Made by a program: the position numbers and the translations under genes
Assembly: GCF_030406775.1 (NCBI RefSeq)
Contig: NZ_CP129119.1
Span: 902,001-966,000 of the forward strand
Direction: 5' to 3'
DNA from: Sporosarcina trichiuri
GTDB lineage: Bacteria; Bacillota; Bacilli; Bacillales_A; Planococcaceae
DNA: 64,000 bases
In this document: positions 8,617-16,925 of the stretch, piece by piece
How the letters are laid out: each line of letters begins with the position of its first letter
Numbering within the stretch: the stretch's first letter is position 1
Notes under the pieces: generated by a model
The model's database searches: none
Seen by the model: only the letters and a program-made list of their open reading frames with translations
What the model was told of the DNA's origin: nothing

Positions 8617-10371
8617 TTGAACGTACTCATTCAGCTCGGCTGGTTTTTCAGACAGCGGAAGAAGCAATACCTCACCGGCATCGCGGCACTTGTGCTCGTT
8701 TCGATTCTGCAGCTGCTGCCGCCGAAGATCATCGGCTATATCGTCGATGATATTACCGAAGGAACACTTGACGCGGGCCAGCTGACCAGATGGCTCATCA
8801 TCCTGGCAGCTGCGGGTGCCGCCATGTATGTGTTCCGCTATGTGTGGCGGGTCATGATTTTCGGCTCCTCCATCGTACTTGCCCGGACCATCCGCAAGCA
8901 GCTGTTCGATCATTTCTTGAAGATGTCACCCGCATTCTACCAGAAGCGGCGGGTCGGGGACCTGATGGCCCATGCCACCAATGATGTCAGCGCCGTCCAG
9001 CAGACCGCCGGCATGGGGGTGCTCACTCTGTTCGACTCCCTTTCGACGGGCGGTTTCGTCATTTTGACGATGGCGCTGACGATCAACTGGAAACTGACCC
9101 TGATCGCCCTCGTTCCGATCCCGCTCATGATCATCCTGACAAGTTTCTACGGGAGATTGCTGCGCCGGCACTTCCGTACGGCGCAGGAGGCATTTTCCAG
9201 CATGAATGATAAGACGCAGGAAAGCATTTCAGGCATGAAAGTCATCAAGACATTCGGCCAGCAGAAAGAAGACATCGAAGATTTCAAGGAACTGTCCGAC
9301 GAAGTCGTGGAGAAGAACATGCGCGTCGCCCGGATCGATGCTCTGTTCGACCCGACCATCGGCGGAATCTTCGCCGTCTCTTCCATTATTTCGTTCATCT
9401 TCGGTGCGCGTTTCATCCTTGCTGGTAATATGTCCGTCGGAGATATGGTGGCGTTCAGCACGTATCTCGGCCTCCTGACATGGCCGATGCTCGCGTTCGG
9501 CTTCCTGTTCAACATTGTCGAGCGGGGAAGTGCCTCGTACAGCCGGATCCGCGATCTGCTGGCTGTCGAGCCGGAAGTGACGGACGTCGCAGGGGCGATC
9601 AGTGAGCGGCCGAAGGGAGATCTTGTTTTCAATATCGATTCCTTCACATTCCCAGGGGATCCGAAACCCGCCCTGCAGGACGTCCGCTTTGCGCTGGATC
9701 AGGGAGAAACGCTGGGGATTGTCGGAAAAACCGGTTCCGGGAAGACCGCCATCCTGAAACTGCTGCTCCGGGAATTCGATGGATTCGAAGGGGAGATCCG
9801 GTTCGGCGGCCACTCCATCCAGCATTACAAACAGCAGTTCCTTCGGGAATCGATCGGTTATGTGCCGCAGGATCACTTCCTGTTCTCCACGACCATCGCA
9901 GAGAATATCGCCTTCACCAATCCGACCGTCTCCATGGATGATATCCGGGCGGCTGCGCGTCTTGCGCACATCGATGAAGATATCCAAGGGTTTGCAGAAG
10001 GCTACCGGACCGTTGTCGGCGAACGCGGCGTATCGCTTTCCGGCGGCCAGAAGCAGCGGATTTCCATCGCACGCGCCCTGCTCATGAAACCCGAACTGCT
10101 CATCCTCGATGATTCGCTCTCGGCGGTCGATGCGAAAACCGAGGAAGCGATCCTCCGGTCATTGAAGACGGCAAGGAGCGGAGAAACGACGATCATTACG
10201 TCGCACCGGCTGAGTGCTATCCAGCATGCCCACCAGATCATCGTCATGGACGGCGGGCGTGTCGCGGAAGCCGGCACCCATGCTGAACTGATGGCACTCG
10301 GCGGGCGCTACAAAGAGATGTATGATCTGCAGCAGCTGGAAGCATCCGTCGAACAGGGAGGTGAGGCGTAA
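8617..10371 (+). CDS. Heterodimeric ABC multidrug exporter subunit, BmrC/YheI-like, degenerate ATP site
   Basis: Half-transporter of about 584 residues: six TM segments (to about residue 310), then one nucleotide-binding domain with Walker A GKTGSGKT, signature SLSGGQKQR, Walker B LLILDDSLSAVD and H-loop TSHR. The residue after Walker B Asp is Asp instead of Glu, the usual sign of the inactive site half in asymmetric exporters such as BmrCD. Start: TTG at 8617 after a weak AGGGAAG; this gives the family's usual length. An in-frame extension upstream would overlap the YolD gene. The stop overlaps the next ATG (TAATG), so the two halves are coupled. Confidence 0.9.
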   Translation: MNVLIQLGWFFRQRKKQYLTGIAALVLVSILQLLPPKIIGYIVDDITEGTLDAGQLTRWLIILAAAGAAMYVFRYVWRVMIFGSSIVLARTIRKQLFDHFLKMSPAFYQKRRVGDLMAHATNDVSAVQQTAGMGVLTLFDSLSTGGFVILTMALTINWKLTLIALVPIPLMIILTSFYGRLLRRHFRTAQEAFSSMNDKTQESISGMKVIKTFGQQKEDIEDFKELSDEVVEKNMRVARIDALFDPTIGGIFAVSSIISFIFGARFILAGNMSVGDMVAFSTYLGLLTWPMLAFGFLFNIVERGSASYSRIRDLLAVEPEVTDVAGAISERPKGDLVFNIDSFTFPGDPKPALQDVRFALDQGETLGIVGKTGSGKTAILKLLLREFDGFEGEIRFGGHSIQHYKQQFLRESIGYVPQDHFLFSTTIAENIAFTNPTVSMDDIRAAARLAHIDEDIQGFAEGYRTVVGERGVSLSGGQKQRISIARALLMKPELLILDDSLSAVDAKTEEAILRSLKTARSGETTIITSHRLSAIQHAHQIIVMDGGRVAEAGTHAELMALGGRYKEMYDLQQLEASVEQGGEA

Positions 10372-12149
10372 TGGGAGAGACGAAACAACCAACGATGTCG
10401 GTACGGGAGCAGCTCCGCGTATTTGTGCGGCTGTTGCGCTATCTGACACCCCACAAACTCTCGATCGCCTTTGCGCTCATCCTGCTGGCCCTGACGACCA
10501 CAGGCGGGATCGTCAGTCCGCTGCTGATCCAGTCGTTCATCGATGATCATCTTGTTCCGCTCAATTTCGAACGTACAGGTGTCATCCGGCTGCTTGCTGC
10601 TTATGTGAGTGTCCAGGTGACGGTCGTCGTCATCTCGTACTTCCAGTCGATCCGTTTCCAGCGGATCGCCCTGAAGATCATCCAGCAGCTGCGGATCGAT
10701 GCATTCACAAAGGTGCAGGGACTCGGCATGCGGTATTTCGACAGAACACCGGCAGGCGCGATTGTATCACGCGTCACGAACGACACCGAAGCGATCAAGG
10801 AGATGTTCGTCAGCGTTGTTGTCACGTTCCTGCAGGCGATCTTCGGCATCATCGGTGTCTACATCGCCCTCTTCTCACTCGATGCGTCCCTGGCGCTGTA
10901 TTCACTTGTCCTGCTGCCGCTGTTCGCGGTGCTGGTGGCGGTCTATCGCCATTACAGCGCGGATTTCTACCAAGATATCCGGGAGCGTCTCAGCCAGCTC
11001 AACGGCAAGATTTCGGAATCGCTCTCCGGCATGGGTATGATCCAGGCCTTCCGTCAGGAGCAGCGGCTCGCGGATGAATTCGGGACCATCAATGAAGGGC
11101 ATTACCGGGCCGGCCGCCGGAACATCAAATTCGACAGCCTGCTGCTCGGGCCGTTCATTGACCTGCTGTATACGGCAGCCGTTGTTGCTGCACTCGCCTA
11201 TTTCGGCTTCACGTCCCTGGTCTCGGCCGTCGACGTCGGCGTCATCTATGCCTTTACGACGCTGTTGAGCCGCCTGTTCCAGCCGGTCCAGCAGGTGATG
11301 AACCGGATGTCGATCTTCCAGCAGGCACTCGTGTCCGCCTCCCGTGTATTCACGCTGATCGATGAAACGGATATGGAGCCTGTCCAGCAAGTGACAGAGC
11401 CTGCATCGATCACGGAAGGGAAGATCGTCTTCGATCATGTGACGTTCAGCTATGACGGCAAGAACGATGTCCTGAAAGACATTTCCTTCACCGCGAACGC
11501 CGGTGAAACCGTGGCACTCGTCGGGCATACCGGCAGCGGCAAGAGTTCGATCATCAACCTGCTCATGCGCTTCTATGAATACGAGCAGGGGAGCATCACC
11601 ATCGACGGCCGGTCGCTGAAATCCTACTCCGCCGAAGAATTGCGCAGCAAGGTGGGGCTTGTCCTGCAGGATCCGTTCATGTTCTACGGGGATATCGAAA
11701 GCAATATCCGGCTGCACAATTCCGGGATGTCTTCCGAAACCGTCCGGGCGGCAGCGGAATTCGTCCGGGCGGATGCATTCGTCGGACAGCTTGAAGGGAA
11801 CTATGCCCATAAAGTGATGGAGCGCGGCGCCACGCTTTCGAGCGGACAGCGCCAGCTGATCGCGTTCGCCCGCACGATGGCGGCCGATCCGAAAATCCTG
11901 GTGCTCGATGAGGCGACGGCCAACATCGATACCGAGACGGAGATTGCCATCCAAGCGAGCCTGCAGAAGATGCGGAAAGGGCGTACGACCATTGCCATTG
12001 CGCACCGTCTGAGCACCATCCAGGATGCCGAACTCATCCTCGTCCTGCACAAAGGGGAGATCGCAGAGCGGGGGACTCATCAGGAATTGCTGCGCCAGAA
12101 AGGGCTCTATTACAAAATGTATCAGCTGCAGAACGGGCAGACCGCCTGA
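10371..12149 (+). CDS. Heterodimeric ABC multidrug exporter subunit, BmrD/YheH-like, catalytic
   Basis: Second half-transporter, 592 residues, with six TM segments and a nucleotide-binding domain: Walker A GHTGSGKS, signature TLSSGQRQL, Walker B ILVLDEATANID with catalytic Glu, H-loop IAHR. With the preceding protein it should form a heterodimer with one competent ATP site; here the signature is LSSGQ instead of LSGGQ while its partner has LSGGQ, as expected from BmrCD-type pairs. It is shorter than B. subtilis BmrD (673 residues). Substrates would be hydrophobic drugs or lipids; this is inferred. A strong terminator follows. Confidence 0.9.
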   Translation: MGETKQPTMSVREQLRVFVRLLRYLTPHKLSIAFALILLALTTTGGIVSPLLIQSFIDDHLVPLNFERTGVIRLLAAYVSVQVTVVVISYFQSIRFQRIALKIIQQLRIDAFTKVQGLGMRYFDRTPAGAIVSRVTNDTEAIKEMFVSVVVTFLQAIFGIIGVYIALFSLDASLALYSLVLLPLFAVLVAVYRHYSADFYQDIRERLSQLNGKISESLSGMGMIQAFRQEQRLADEFGTINEGHYRAGRRNIKFDSLLLGPFIDLLYTAAVVAALAYFGFTSLVSAVDVGVIYAFTTLLSRLFQPVQQVMNRMSIFQQALVSASRVFTLIDETDMEPVQQVTEPASITEGKIVFDHVTFSYDGKNDVLKDISFTANAGETVALVGHTGSGKSSIINLLMRFYEYEQGSITIDGRSLKSYSAEELRSKVGLVLQDPFMFYGDIESNIRLHNSGMSSETVRAAAEFVRADAFVGQLEGNYAHKVMERGATLSSGQRQLIAFARTMAADPKILVLDEATANIDTETEIAIQASLQKMRKGRTTIAIAHRLSTIQDAELILVLHKGEIAERGTHQELLRQKGLYYKMYQLQNGQTA

Positions 12150-12160
12150 CCAGCTGGGTC

Positions 12161-12194
12161 AAGCCGCACGCAGGTTCCGCTGCGTGCGGCTTTT
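12161..12194 (+). terminator. Rho-independent terminator of the exporter operon
   Basis: AAGCCGCACGCAG and CTGCGTGCGGCTT form a near-perfect 13-bp stem with loop GTTCC, followed by TTTT. Confidence 0.9.
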
Positions 12195-12295
12195 CACATG
12201 TCATAAACTGTTCACAGACAAAATGTGCGTATTCGCCGCCCTGTTCTGATACGATGGAGAAGCAAATTCAGACAAACTGATAAGGGGGAAGTTCA

Positions 12296-13006
12296 TTGGC
12301 AGCAGATGTGAACGTATTCCTTGCATTCGGCGCGGGTTTTCTCAGCTTCGTCTCCCCGTGTGTCCTGCCGCTTTATCCGGCATTCATTTCCTACATAACC
12401 GGTATGTCCATCGAGGATCTGACGTCTGATAAGAAGCGCATGAGCCGAAATGGAATGCTGCATACATTATTCTTCCTGCTCGGATTTTCCATCGTGTTCA
12501 TCTTCCTTGGGTTCGGCTCGTCCTTCATCGGCCGGTTCTTCATCGAATATATGGACCTTCTGCGGCAGGTGGGCGCAATTTTCATCGTCCTGTTCGGACT
12601 GATGGTGGCAGGTGTCTTCACGCCGAAGTTCCTCATGCAGGAACACAAACTGCAGTTCAAGAACAGGCCGTCCGGCTATCTCGGTACGGCGCTGATCGGT
12701 CTGGCGTTCTCCGCCGGCTGGCAGCCATGCATGGGCCCGATCATCGGGGCGATCATCGGACTCGCCGCATCCAATCCGGGATCGAGCATGCTCTACATGA
12801 TGATGTACGTCCTCGGTTTTGCAGTGCCGTTCTTCGTCCTGTCGTTCTTCGTGACACGGCTCGGCTGGATCCGGCGCCATAACCGGACGATCATGCGCAT
12901 CGGGGGCGTCCTGATGATCGTCTTCGGTATCATCCTGTTCTTTGACGGCATGACATACCTGATCAGCTTGCTCAGCCCGATCTTCGGGGATTTCCAAGGC
13001 TTTTAA
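12296..13006 (+). CDS. ccdA: Cytochrome c biogenesis protein CcdA
   Basis: Polytopic membrane protein of 236 residues that carries reducing power from cytoplasmic thioredoxin across the membrane, needed for apocytochrome c maturation. Six TM segments are visible. The two conserved Cys lie in SFVSPCVLPLYP (TM1) and SAGWQPCMGPIIGA (TM4), the CcdA/DsbD signature. Start is TTG at 12296 after AAGGGGGAA. It opens an operon with a thioredoxin-like gene and ccdC, in the position where B. subtilis has ccdA-ccdB(yneI)-ccdC(yneJ). Confidence 0.95.
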   Translation: MAADVNVFLAFGAGFLSFVSPCVLPLYPAFISYITGMSIEDLTSDKKRMSRNGMLHTLFFLLGFSIVFIFLGFGSSFIGRFFIEYMDLLRQVGAIFIVLFGLMVAGVFTPKFLMQEHKLQFKNRPSGYLGTALIGLAFSAGWQPCMGPIIGAIIGLAASNPGSSMLYMMMYVLGFAVPFFVLSFFVTRLGWIRRHNRTIMRIGGVLMIVFGIILFFDGMTYLISLLSPIFGDFQGF

Positions 13007-13024
13007 GCAGGGAGGCTGGATTGA

Positions 13025-13348
13025 ATGATTGAAGTAACTTCATATGATGACTGGCAGCAGCTCGCTGCTTCGGAAACAGCCGTCCTGCTGTTCGTGAAAA
13101 CGGACGGCTGCTCCGTCTGTGACGGGCTGTATCCGCAAGTGGCGGCACTGGAACCGGCCTATCCATTCCCGTTCGCCCGGGTGAATGTGTCGGACGTGCC
13201 TGAGATGGCAGGCCAGCTGGCGCTGTTCACCGCTCCAGTCGTCCTCCTGTTCAGCCGCGGCCGGGAGCTGACGCGTTTTGCGCGGTTCGTGCCGATGGAT
13301 GACTTGCGGAAGCGGCTGGACGAGCTCAAGGAGGCGGTGTCCGGATGA
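13025..13348 (+). CDS. Thioredoxin-like protein in the ccd operon
   Basis: A 107-residue cytoplasmic thioredoxin-fold protein without a signal peptide. The active-site-like motif is TDGCSVCDGLYP (C-S-V-C, about residues 33-36), and a cis-Pro region follows at FTAPVVLLFSRG. It stands between ccdA and ccdC, where B. subtilis carries the response-regulator-like ccdB/yneI, so it may be the electron donor to CcdA; this is inferred from position. Its end overlaps the ccdC start (ATGA). Confidence 0.85.
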   Translation: MIEVTSYDDWQQLAASETAVLLFVKTDGCSVCDGLYPQVAALEPAYPFPFARVNVSDVPEMAGQLALFTAPVVLLFSRGRELTRFARFVPMDDLRKRLDELKEAVSG

Positions 13349-13872
13349 ACCGGATCCAGGGCTTGCTCGATACCATTTTCAACGATATCCCGCCTGTCGT
13401 CCTGATTGTCGGGTCGACCGTCGTTTTCTTTGTCATGGGACTGCTTGCATTCTTCGTCCGATCGAAAGCGGCACAGCGCCCCATAACACCGGTGCGCATC
13501 ATCCTGCCGCCGCTCTTCATGTCGTCGGGACTGCTGATGTTTTTGTTCACACAGTTCCAGGTGCCGAAAAACCAAGTGTTCGAAGCGATGGCGGTCGGCC
13601 TGTTATTCTCGACCATCCTGATCGTCACGACGAATTTCGAGCATAAGGACGGCAATCTGTTCGTCAAGCGGTCGAAGGCGTTCATCTTCATTCTGGCAGG
13701 GCTGCTGATCTTCCGTCTGGTCGCCAAGCTGATTCTCAGCAGTTCGATCGACGTCGGGGAACTCGCGGGCATGTTTTTCATCCTCGCGTTCTCCATGATC
13801 ATCCCCTGGCGGATCGGGATGCTCGTCAAATACAGCCGATTGAAAAAAAGAGAGGGACTTCCGGTGAAATGA
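13345..13872 (+). CDS. ccdC: Cytochrome c biogenesis-associated membrane protein CcdC (YneJ)
   Basis: A 175-residue membrane protein with about five hydrophobic segments. Matches the CcdC family by the PLFMSSGLLMFLFTQFQVP region and by its place after ccdA. In B. subtilis ccdC lies in the ccd operon but is dispensable for cytochrome c synthesis, so the exact role is open. The start overlaps the preceding gene by 4 bp. A strong terminator begins inside the last codons. Confidence 0.88.
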   Translation: MNRIQGLLDTIFNDIPPVVLIVGSTVVFFVMGLLAFFVRSKAAQRPITPVRIILPPLFMSSGLLMFLFTQFQVPKNQVFEAMAVGLLFSTILIVTTNFEHKDGNLFVKRSKAFIFILAGLLIFRLVAKLILSSSIDVGELAGMFFILAFSMIIPWRIGMLVKYSRLKKREGLPVK

Positions 13873-13891
13873 CCGGGTCCCTCTCTTTTTT
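13843..13891. terminator. Bidirectional terminator between ccdC and the yneK-like gene
   Basis: GAGAGGGAC and GTCCCTCTC arms with an inner CCGGT/ACCGG pairing, flanked by A7 on the left and T6 on the right, so it can serve both converging genes. Confidence 0.88.
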
Positions 13892-13894
13892 GCG

Positions 13895-14317
13895 TTAAAA
13901 CAGATGCTCATACGGCGTCATATCGACGTCCATTGACGTCAGTTTCTTGCGCAGGAATTTATGGTCGCGCTTTGGCGTCGCAACGATGTAACCGCGGATG
14001 ATATGGTCGAACTCGATTCGTTTCGCGTGTTCGTCCAGTGCGATCTGCCCGATCCTTCCGGCGATCTTCTGCTTCGCCACCGGCCGGAACAGCTCGGGCA
14101 CCGGCTGGACCAGTTCGTTCAGCAGCCCCTTCGCCTCGTCATTCCACAGATGCAGCGACCGGTCGACATAATACTCTTCCCAGTCCAGCGTCGATTTCCC
14201 ATCCTCTTTCGGGAACACTTTCAAAAACTTCCGGAACATGAAAAAGCCGCCGATTCCAAACAGGACGATCAGCACGATGCACCAGAAGACGATAAACCAG
14301 ATAAACCAGCCTGGCAT
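13895..14317 (-). CDS. yneK: DUF2621 family membrane protein (YneK-like)
   Basis: A 140-residue protein with one N-terminal TM segment (WFIVFWCIVLIVLFGIGGFF) and a cytoplasmic domain. The region after the TM (FPKEDGKSTLDWEEYYVDRS) and the GYIVATPKRDHKFLRKKL stretch fit DUF2621, represented by B. subtilis YneK, which also sits next to ccdC. Function unknown. It converges on ccdC across the shared terminator. The ATG follows AGAGGTGAACGAATC. Confidence 0.82.
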   Translation of the reverse strand: MPGWFIWFIVFWCIVLIVLFGIGGFFMFRKFLKVFPKEDGKSTLDWEEYYVDRSLHLWNDEAKGLLNELVQPVPELFRPVAKQKIAGRIGQIALDEHAKRIEFDHIIRGYIVATPKRDHKFLRKKLTSMDVDMTPYEHLF

Positions 14318-14443
14318 GATTCGTTCACCTCTTTACAGACTCTCTTCCTATCCATTGTACCTGCAAACTGAAACTCTTTCACGAACATTGTATCCTTTTC
14401 CTTCTTCCGCGTCTATGTAGAGTGTGAAAGGAGGGGAACACAC

Positions 14444-14662
14444 ATGGCAGCACTTCAATTCCAGACTGCAACAGGCAAGATCATCTTCGACGCCGGCCAG
14501 ACACCGGACGGCCGTCTGATCAGCCGGACGAAAACGTACCGGTTCGTCGAACGGAACGCTTCACCGGAAAGTCTGCAGGCAGCTCTGACAGCGCTCGGCC
14601 AGCTGTCGGCATGGTCTGTAATGTCGTACGAGAAAGTCGTCACATCGACTGTCACCGACTAA
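14444..14662 (+). CDS. DUF1659 domain protein
   Basis: A 72-residue protein beginning after AAAGGAGGGGAACACAC. The ISRTKTYRFVERNASPESLQ segment fits DUF1659. In Bacillales, short DUF1659, DUF2922 and YvrJ genes commonly stand together in this order, as here; the function of the trio is unknown. No signal peptide or TM segment is seen. Confidence 0.85.
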   Translation: MAALQFQTATGKIIFDAGQTPDGRLISRTKTYRFVERNASPESLQAALTALGQLSAWSVMSYEKVVTSTVTD

Positions 14663-14697
14663 CCGCAGGCAACTCAAAACGGAAGGAGGAAACTTGA

Positions 14698-14919
14698 ATG
14701 GCACTCACATTGCAGCTTGTCTTCACCAAGTCCGACGGCAAGGACTTCATCATGACCGTGGACGAACCGCGCAGCGACCTGACGCCGGCGGAGGTGGAAG
14801 CCGCCATGCAGCAGATCATCGATTCCGCTGCATTCAAGAAGGACGGCGATGTCCTGACAGCAGTCAAAAGCGCCCGCATCATCGACCGCAGTGTAAACGA
14901 ACTCATCAAAACCAAGTAA
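14698..14919 (+). CDS. DUF2922 domain protein
   Basis: A 73-residue protein. LQLVFTKSDGKDFIMTVDEP and the 'LTPAEVEAAMQQII' helix match DUF2922. It starts after GGAAGGAGGAAACTTGA, 35 bp after the DUF1659 gene. A hairpin with a short T run follows before the YvrJ gene, suggesting attenuation within the operon. Function unknown. Confidence 0.88.
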   Translation: MALTLQLVFTKSDGKDFIMTVDEPRSDLTPAEVEAAMQQIIDSAAFKKDGDVLTAVKSARIIDRSVNELIKTK

Positions 14920-14929
14920 GGGGGGAGAG

Positions 14930-14965
14930 GCCGGTATCCAGTCCAGTGACTGGGACCGGCTTTTT
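14930..14965 (+). terminator. Intra-operon hairpin, possible attenuator
   Basis: GCCGGT/ACCGGC arms with inner CCAGT/ACTGG pairing, followed by TTTTT, between the DUF2922 and YvrJ genes. Confidence 0.7.
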
Positions 14966-14995
14966 CGGACGTACACCATAAAGGAGGGAAAAAAC

Positions 14996-15136
14996 GTGGA
15001 ACAGATGCTTGAGCTGTCGATGGGGTTCATCCAGGAGATCGGCTTTCCAGTGTTCGTATCCTTCTATCTGCTGCATCGGCTGGAAACGAAACTGGAAGCG
15101 ATCCACGGCGCCCTCGTCACGCTGAAAGTGAAATAG
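14996..15136 (+). CDS. YvrJ family small protein
   Basis: A 46-residue peptide starting with GTG after AAAGGAGGGAAAAAAC. One hydrophobic helix (GFIQEIGFPVFVSFYLLHRL) is followed by LETKLEAIHGALVTLKV. The 'GFP..VS.YLL.R.E.KL..I...L' pattern is the YvrJ family signature. It completes the DUF1659/DUF2922/YvrJ trio. Probably membrane-associated; role unknown. Confidence 0.85.
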   Translation: MEQMLELSMGFIQEIGFPVFVSFYLLHRLETKLEAIHGALVTLKVK

Positions 15137-15155
15137 TCTTCACAGTTCCGACAAA

Positions 15156-15198
15156 CAAACGCCAAACAACTGTGGAAATCCCGGTTGTTTGGCGTTTG
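15156..15198. terminator. Perfect 15-bp inverted repeat after the YvrJ gene
   Basis: CAAACGCCAAACAAC (15156-15170) is exactly repeated inverted at 15184-15198 around a 13-nt loop. There is no clean T run, so it may be a terminator or an mRNA-stabilising hairpin; its location between two transcription units favours termination. Confidence 0.65.
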
Positions 15199-15245
15199 CC
15201 GGTTCGATATGATAAAGTGAGTGCACAGAGTTTGGAGGAAGAGTC

Positions 15246-15833
15246 ATGAAGAAAAAAGCTTTGTTACTGAGCGTCCTTATGCTGTCTCTGATTTTGGGTG
15301 CGTGCGGCGGCGGCTTCAAAGCCGACCACCATTACAGCATCGCTCCGTTCGAATTCACCGATCAGAACAATGAGAAGGTTTCATTGGACGATTTGAAAGG
15401 CGAGATCTGGCTGGCCCAGTTCGTGTTCACCAGCTGTACGACTGTCTGCCCGCCGATGATGAGCAACATGGCGGAAATCCAGGAAGGCCTCGAGAAAAAA
15501 GGGGTGGAAGACTATAAAATCGTCTCCTTCAGTGTGGATCCGGAAGTCGATACGCCTGAAAAACTCGGCGAATACCTGGACGCCTTTGACGTGCCGGACA
15601 AATCGAAATGGGAGATGCTGACCGGTTACACGATGGATGACATCAGCGATCTTGCTGTCAAATCGTTCAAGATGCCGGTCATCGATGATCCGAATTCCGA
15701 TCAGGTCATCCACGGCTCACGTTTCGGTCTGGTCGACAAAGAAGGGAAAGTCGTGAAAACCTACGCAGGGAACGAAGACGTACCATTCGACACAATTGTC
15801 AAAGACATGAAAACACTGAGCAAACAAGACTGA
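15246..15833 (+). CDS. SCO1/SenC family copper-binding lipoprotein
   Basis: A 195-residue lipoprotein with signal LLMLSLILGAC-like lipobox (Cys20), anchored outside the membrane. It has a thioredoxin fold with the copper-binding SCTTVCPP motif (Cys64 and Cys68) and the distal His in QVIHGSRFGLVD. Family members such as B. subtilis YpmQ deliver copper to the CuA site of cytochrome c oxidase. Its closeness to the ccd genes fits a role in respiratory chain assembly. It starts at ATG after TTGGAGGAAGAGTC. Confidence 0.93.
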   Translation: MKKKALLLSVLMLSLILGACGGGFKADHHYSIAPFEFTDQNNEKVSLDDLKGEIWLAQFVFTSCTTVCPPMMSNMAEIQEGLEKKGVEDYKIVSFSVDPEVDTPEKLGEYLDAFDVPDKSKWEMLTGYTMDDISDLAVKSFKMPVIDDPNSDQVIHGSRFGLVDKEGKVVKTYAGNEDVPFDTIVKDMKTLSKQD

Positions 15834-15855
15834 TTGCAGGAAAGGGGAGGGACGG

Positions 15856-16521
15856 GTGAAGAAAAAGAAACGCAGGCTGACCGCGAAGGCGAAATTGCTG
15901 CTGATCGCACTGCTTGTACCGGTTTCAGCCGTCCTGTTCACCTTGACCGCCATCATCTGGACAACCCTCCGCCATCCGTCGGTCATCCAGAAGTCCGCGA
16001 GTACGCTGATCGATCTGCATGACCGGCACGGCGGACTCACCATTCCGGACGAATACATCCCGATCTATAAAGCGGCTGCCGACGAGTATGACATCCCATG
16101 GACGCTGCTTGCAGCCCATCATCGGGTCGAAACCCGCTTTTCCACGATGGATCCGCTGCTGTCACCGACCGGCGCAGAAGGGCATATGCAGTTCATGCCG
16201 TGTACATTCGTCGGGTGGAGCTATCCCGGCTGCAGCGGCCTCGGCAAAGGGGATATCCCCGAAAAGGACAAGACCGATCCTGCAATCATCGCGGAGTACG
16301 GCGGATACGGCGTGGATGGCAGCGGAGACGGGAAGGCCGATCCGTTCAATCTCGAGGATGCCATCTTCAGCGCCGCGAACTACTTATCGAAAAGCGGGGC
16401 GGCGGACGGCCATATCGAAAAAGCGATTTATCATTACAATCATAGTGACAAGTACGTAGAGGACGTCCTTTGGTTTTTCGATGAGTATGAAGCCCAGCAG
16501 ACTAAACAGGCCAAAAAATAA
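15856..16521 (+). CDS. Membrane-anchored lytic transglycosylase-like protein
   Basis: A 221-residue protein with one N-terminal TM (LLLIALLVPVSAVLFTLTAI) and an extracellular lysozyme-like domain. WTLLAAHHRVETRFSTMD carries the candidate catalytic Glu, SPTGAEGHMQFMPCTFVGW is the 'GxxQFMP' substrate-cleft motif, and AIYHYNHSDKYVEDVL is the closing Y.YN.S..YV..V motif. It should cleave peptidoglycan glycan strands. GTG at 15856 follows GGGGAGGGACG, 22 bp after the SCO gene, so the two may be co-transcribed. Confidence 0.87.
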   Translation: MKKKKRRLTAKAKLLLIALLVPVSAVLFTLTAIIWTTLRHPSVIQKSASTLIDLHDRHGGLTIPDEYIPIYKAAADEYDIPWTLLAAHHRVETRFSTMDPLLSPTGAEGHMQFMPCTFVGWSYPGCSGLGKGDIPEKDKTDPAIIAEYGGYGVDGSGDGKADPFNLEDAIFSAANYLSKSGAADGHIEKAIYHYNHSDKYVEDVLWFFDEYEAQQTKQAKK

Positions 16522-16551
16522 AAGGACTCCGCAATATGCGAAGTCCTTTTT
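16519..16551 (+). terminator. Rho-independent terminator
   Basis: AAAAGGACT and AGTCCTTTTT arms around an inner CGCA/TGCG pairing, right at the transglycosylase stop. Confidence 0.85.
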
Positions 16552-16564
16552 GCTATGCCTGGTG

Positions 16565-16822
16565 TTACGAAGCCTTGCGCATCGCTTTCAGCACGAGGCT
16601 GACGATGAATACAAGGACGAGTGCACCGATCAGCGCCGGGATGATATAGAAGTCCGATACTTTCGGTCCCCATTCTCCAAGCAGTGTTCCGCCGACCCAT
16701 GCACCTACGATACCAGCGATGATGTTACCGATGATTCCGCCTGGGATATCTTTACCAAGAATAAGTCCGGCAATCCAGCCAATAATACCTCCGATGATTA
16801 AAAACCAAAGAAAACTTAGCAT
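16565..16822 (-). CDS. GlsB/YeaQ/YmgE family stress membrane protein
   Basis: An 85-residue, very hydrophobic Gly-rich protein (WFLIIGGIIGWIAGLILG; GGIIGNIIAGIVGAWVGG) of the transglycosylase-associated protein family, with three predicted TM segments. Family members respond to general stress; biochemical role unknown. ATG follows AAAAGGAGAGGAATCAC. A SigB-like promoter lies about 50 bp upstream. Confidence 0.9.
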   Translation of the reverse strand: MLSFLWFLIIGGIIGWIAGLILGKDIPGGIIGNIIAGIVGAWVGGTLLGEWGPKVSDFYIIPALIGALVLVFIVSLVLKAMRKAS

Positions 16823-16872
16823 GTGATTCCTCTCCTTTTCGCTTTAGTAATTTGTCTGGTGTAGTATTTGTT

Positions 16873-16898
16873 ATAGCCACAAATTCTATACTTCAAAC
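16873..16898 (-). promoter_or_regulatory. Candidate SigB promoter of the GlsB-like gene
   Basis: On the minus strand GTTTGA (16898-16893) and GGCTAT (16878-16873) are 14 bp apart, matching GTTTAA-N14-GGGTAT in 10 of 12 positions. Confidence 0.5.
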
Positions 16899-16925
16899 AT
16901 GACAGCGAAAAAAAGGGAGGCCGCT

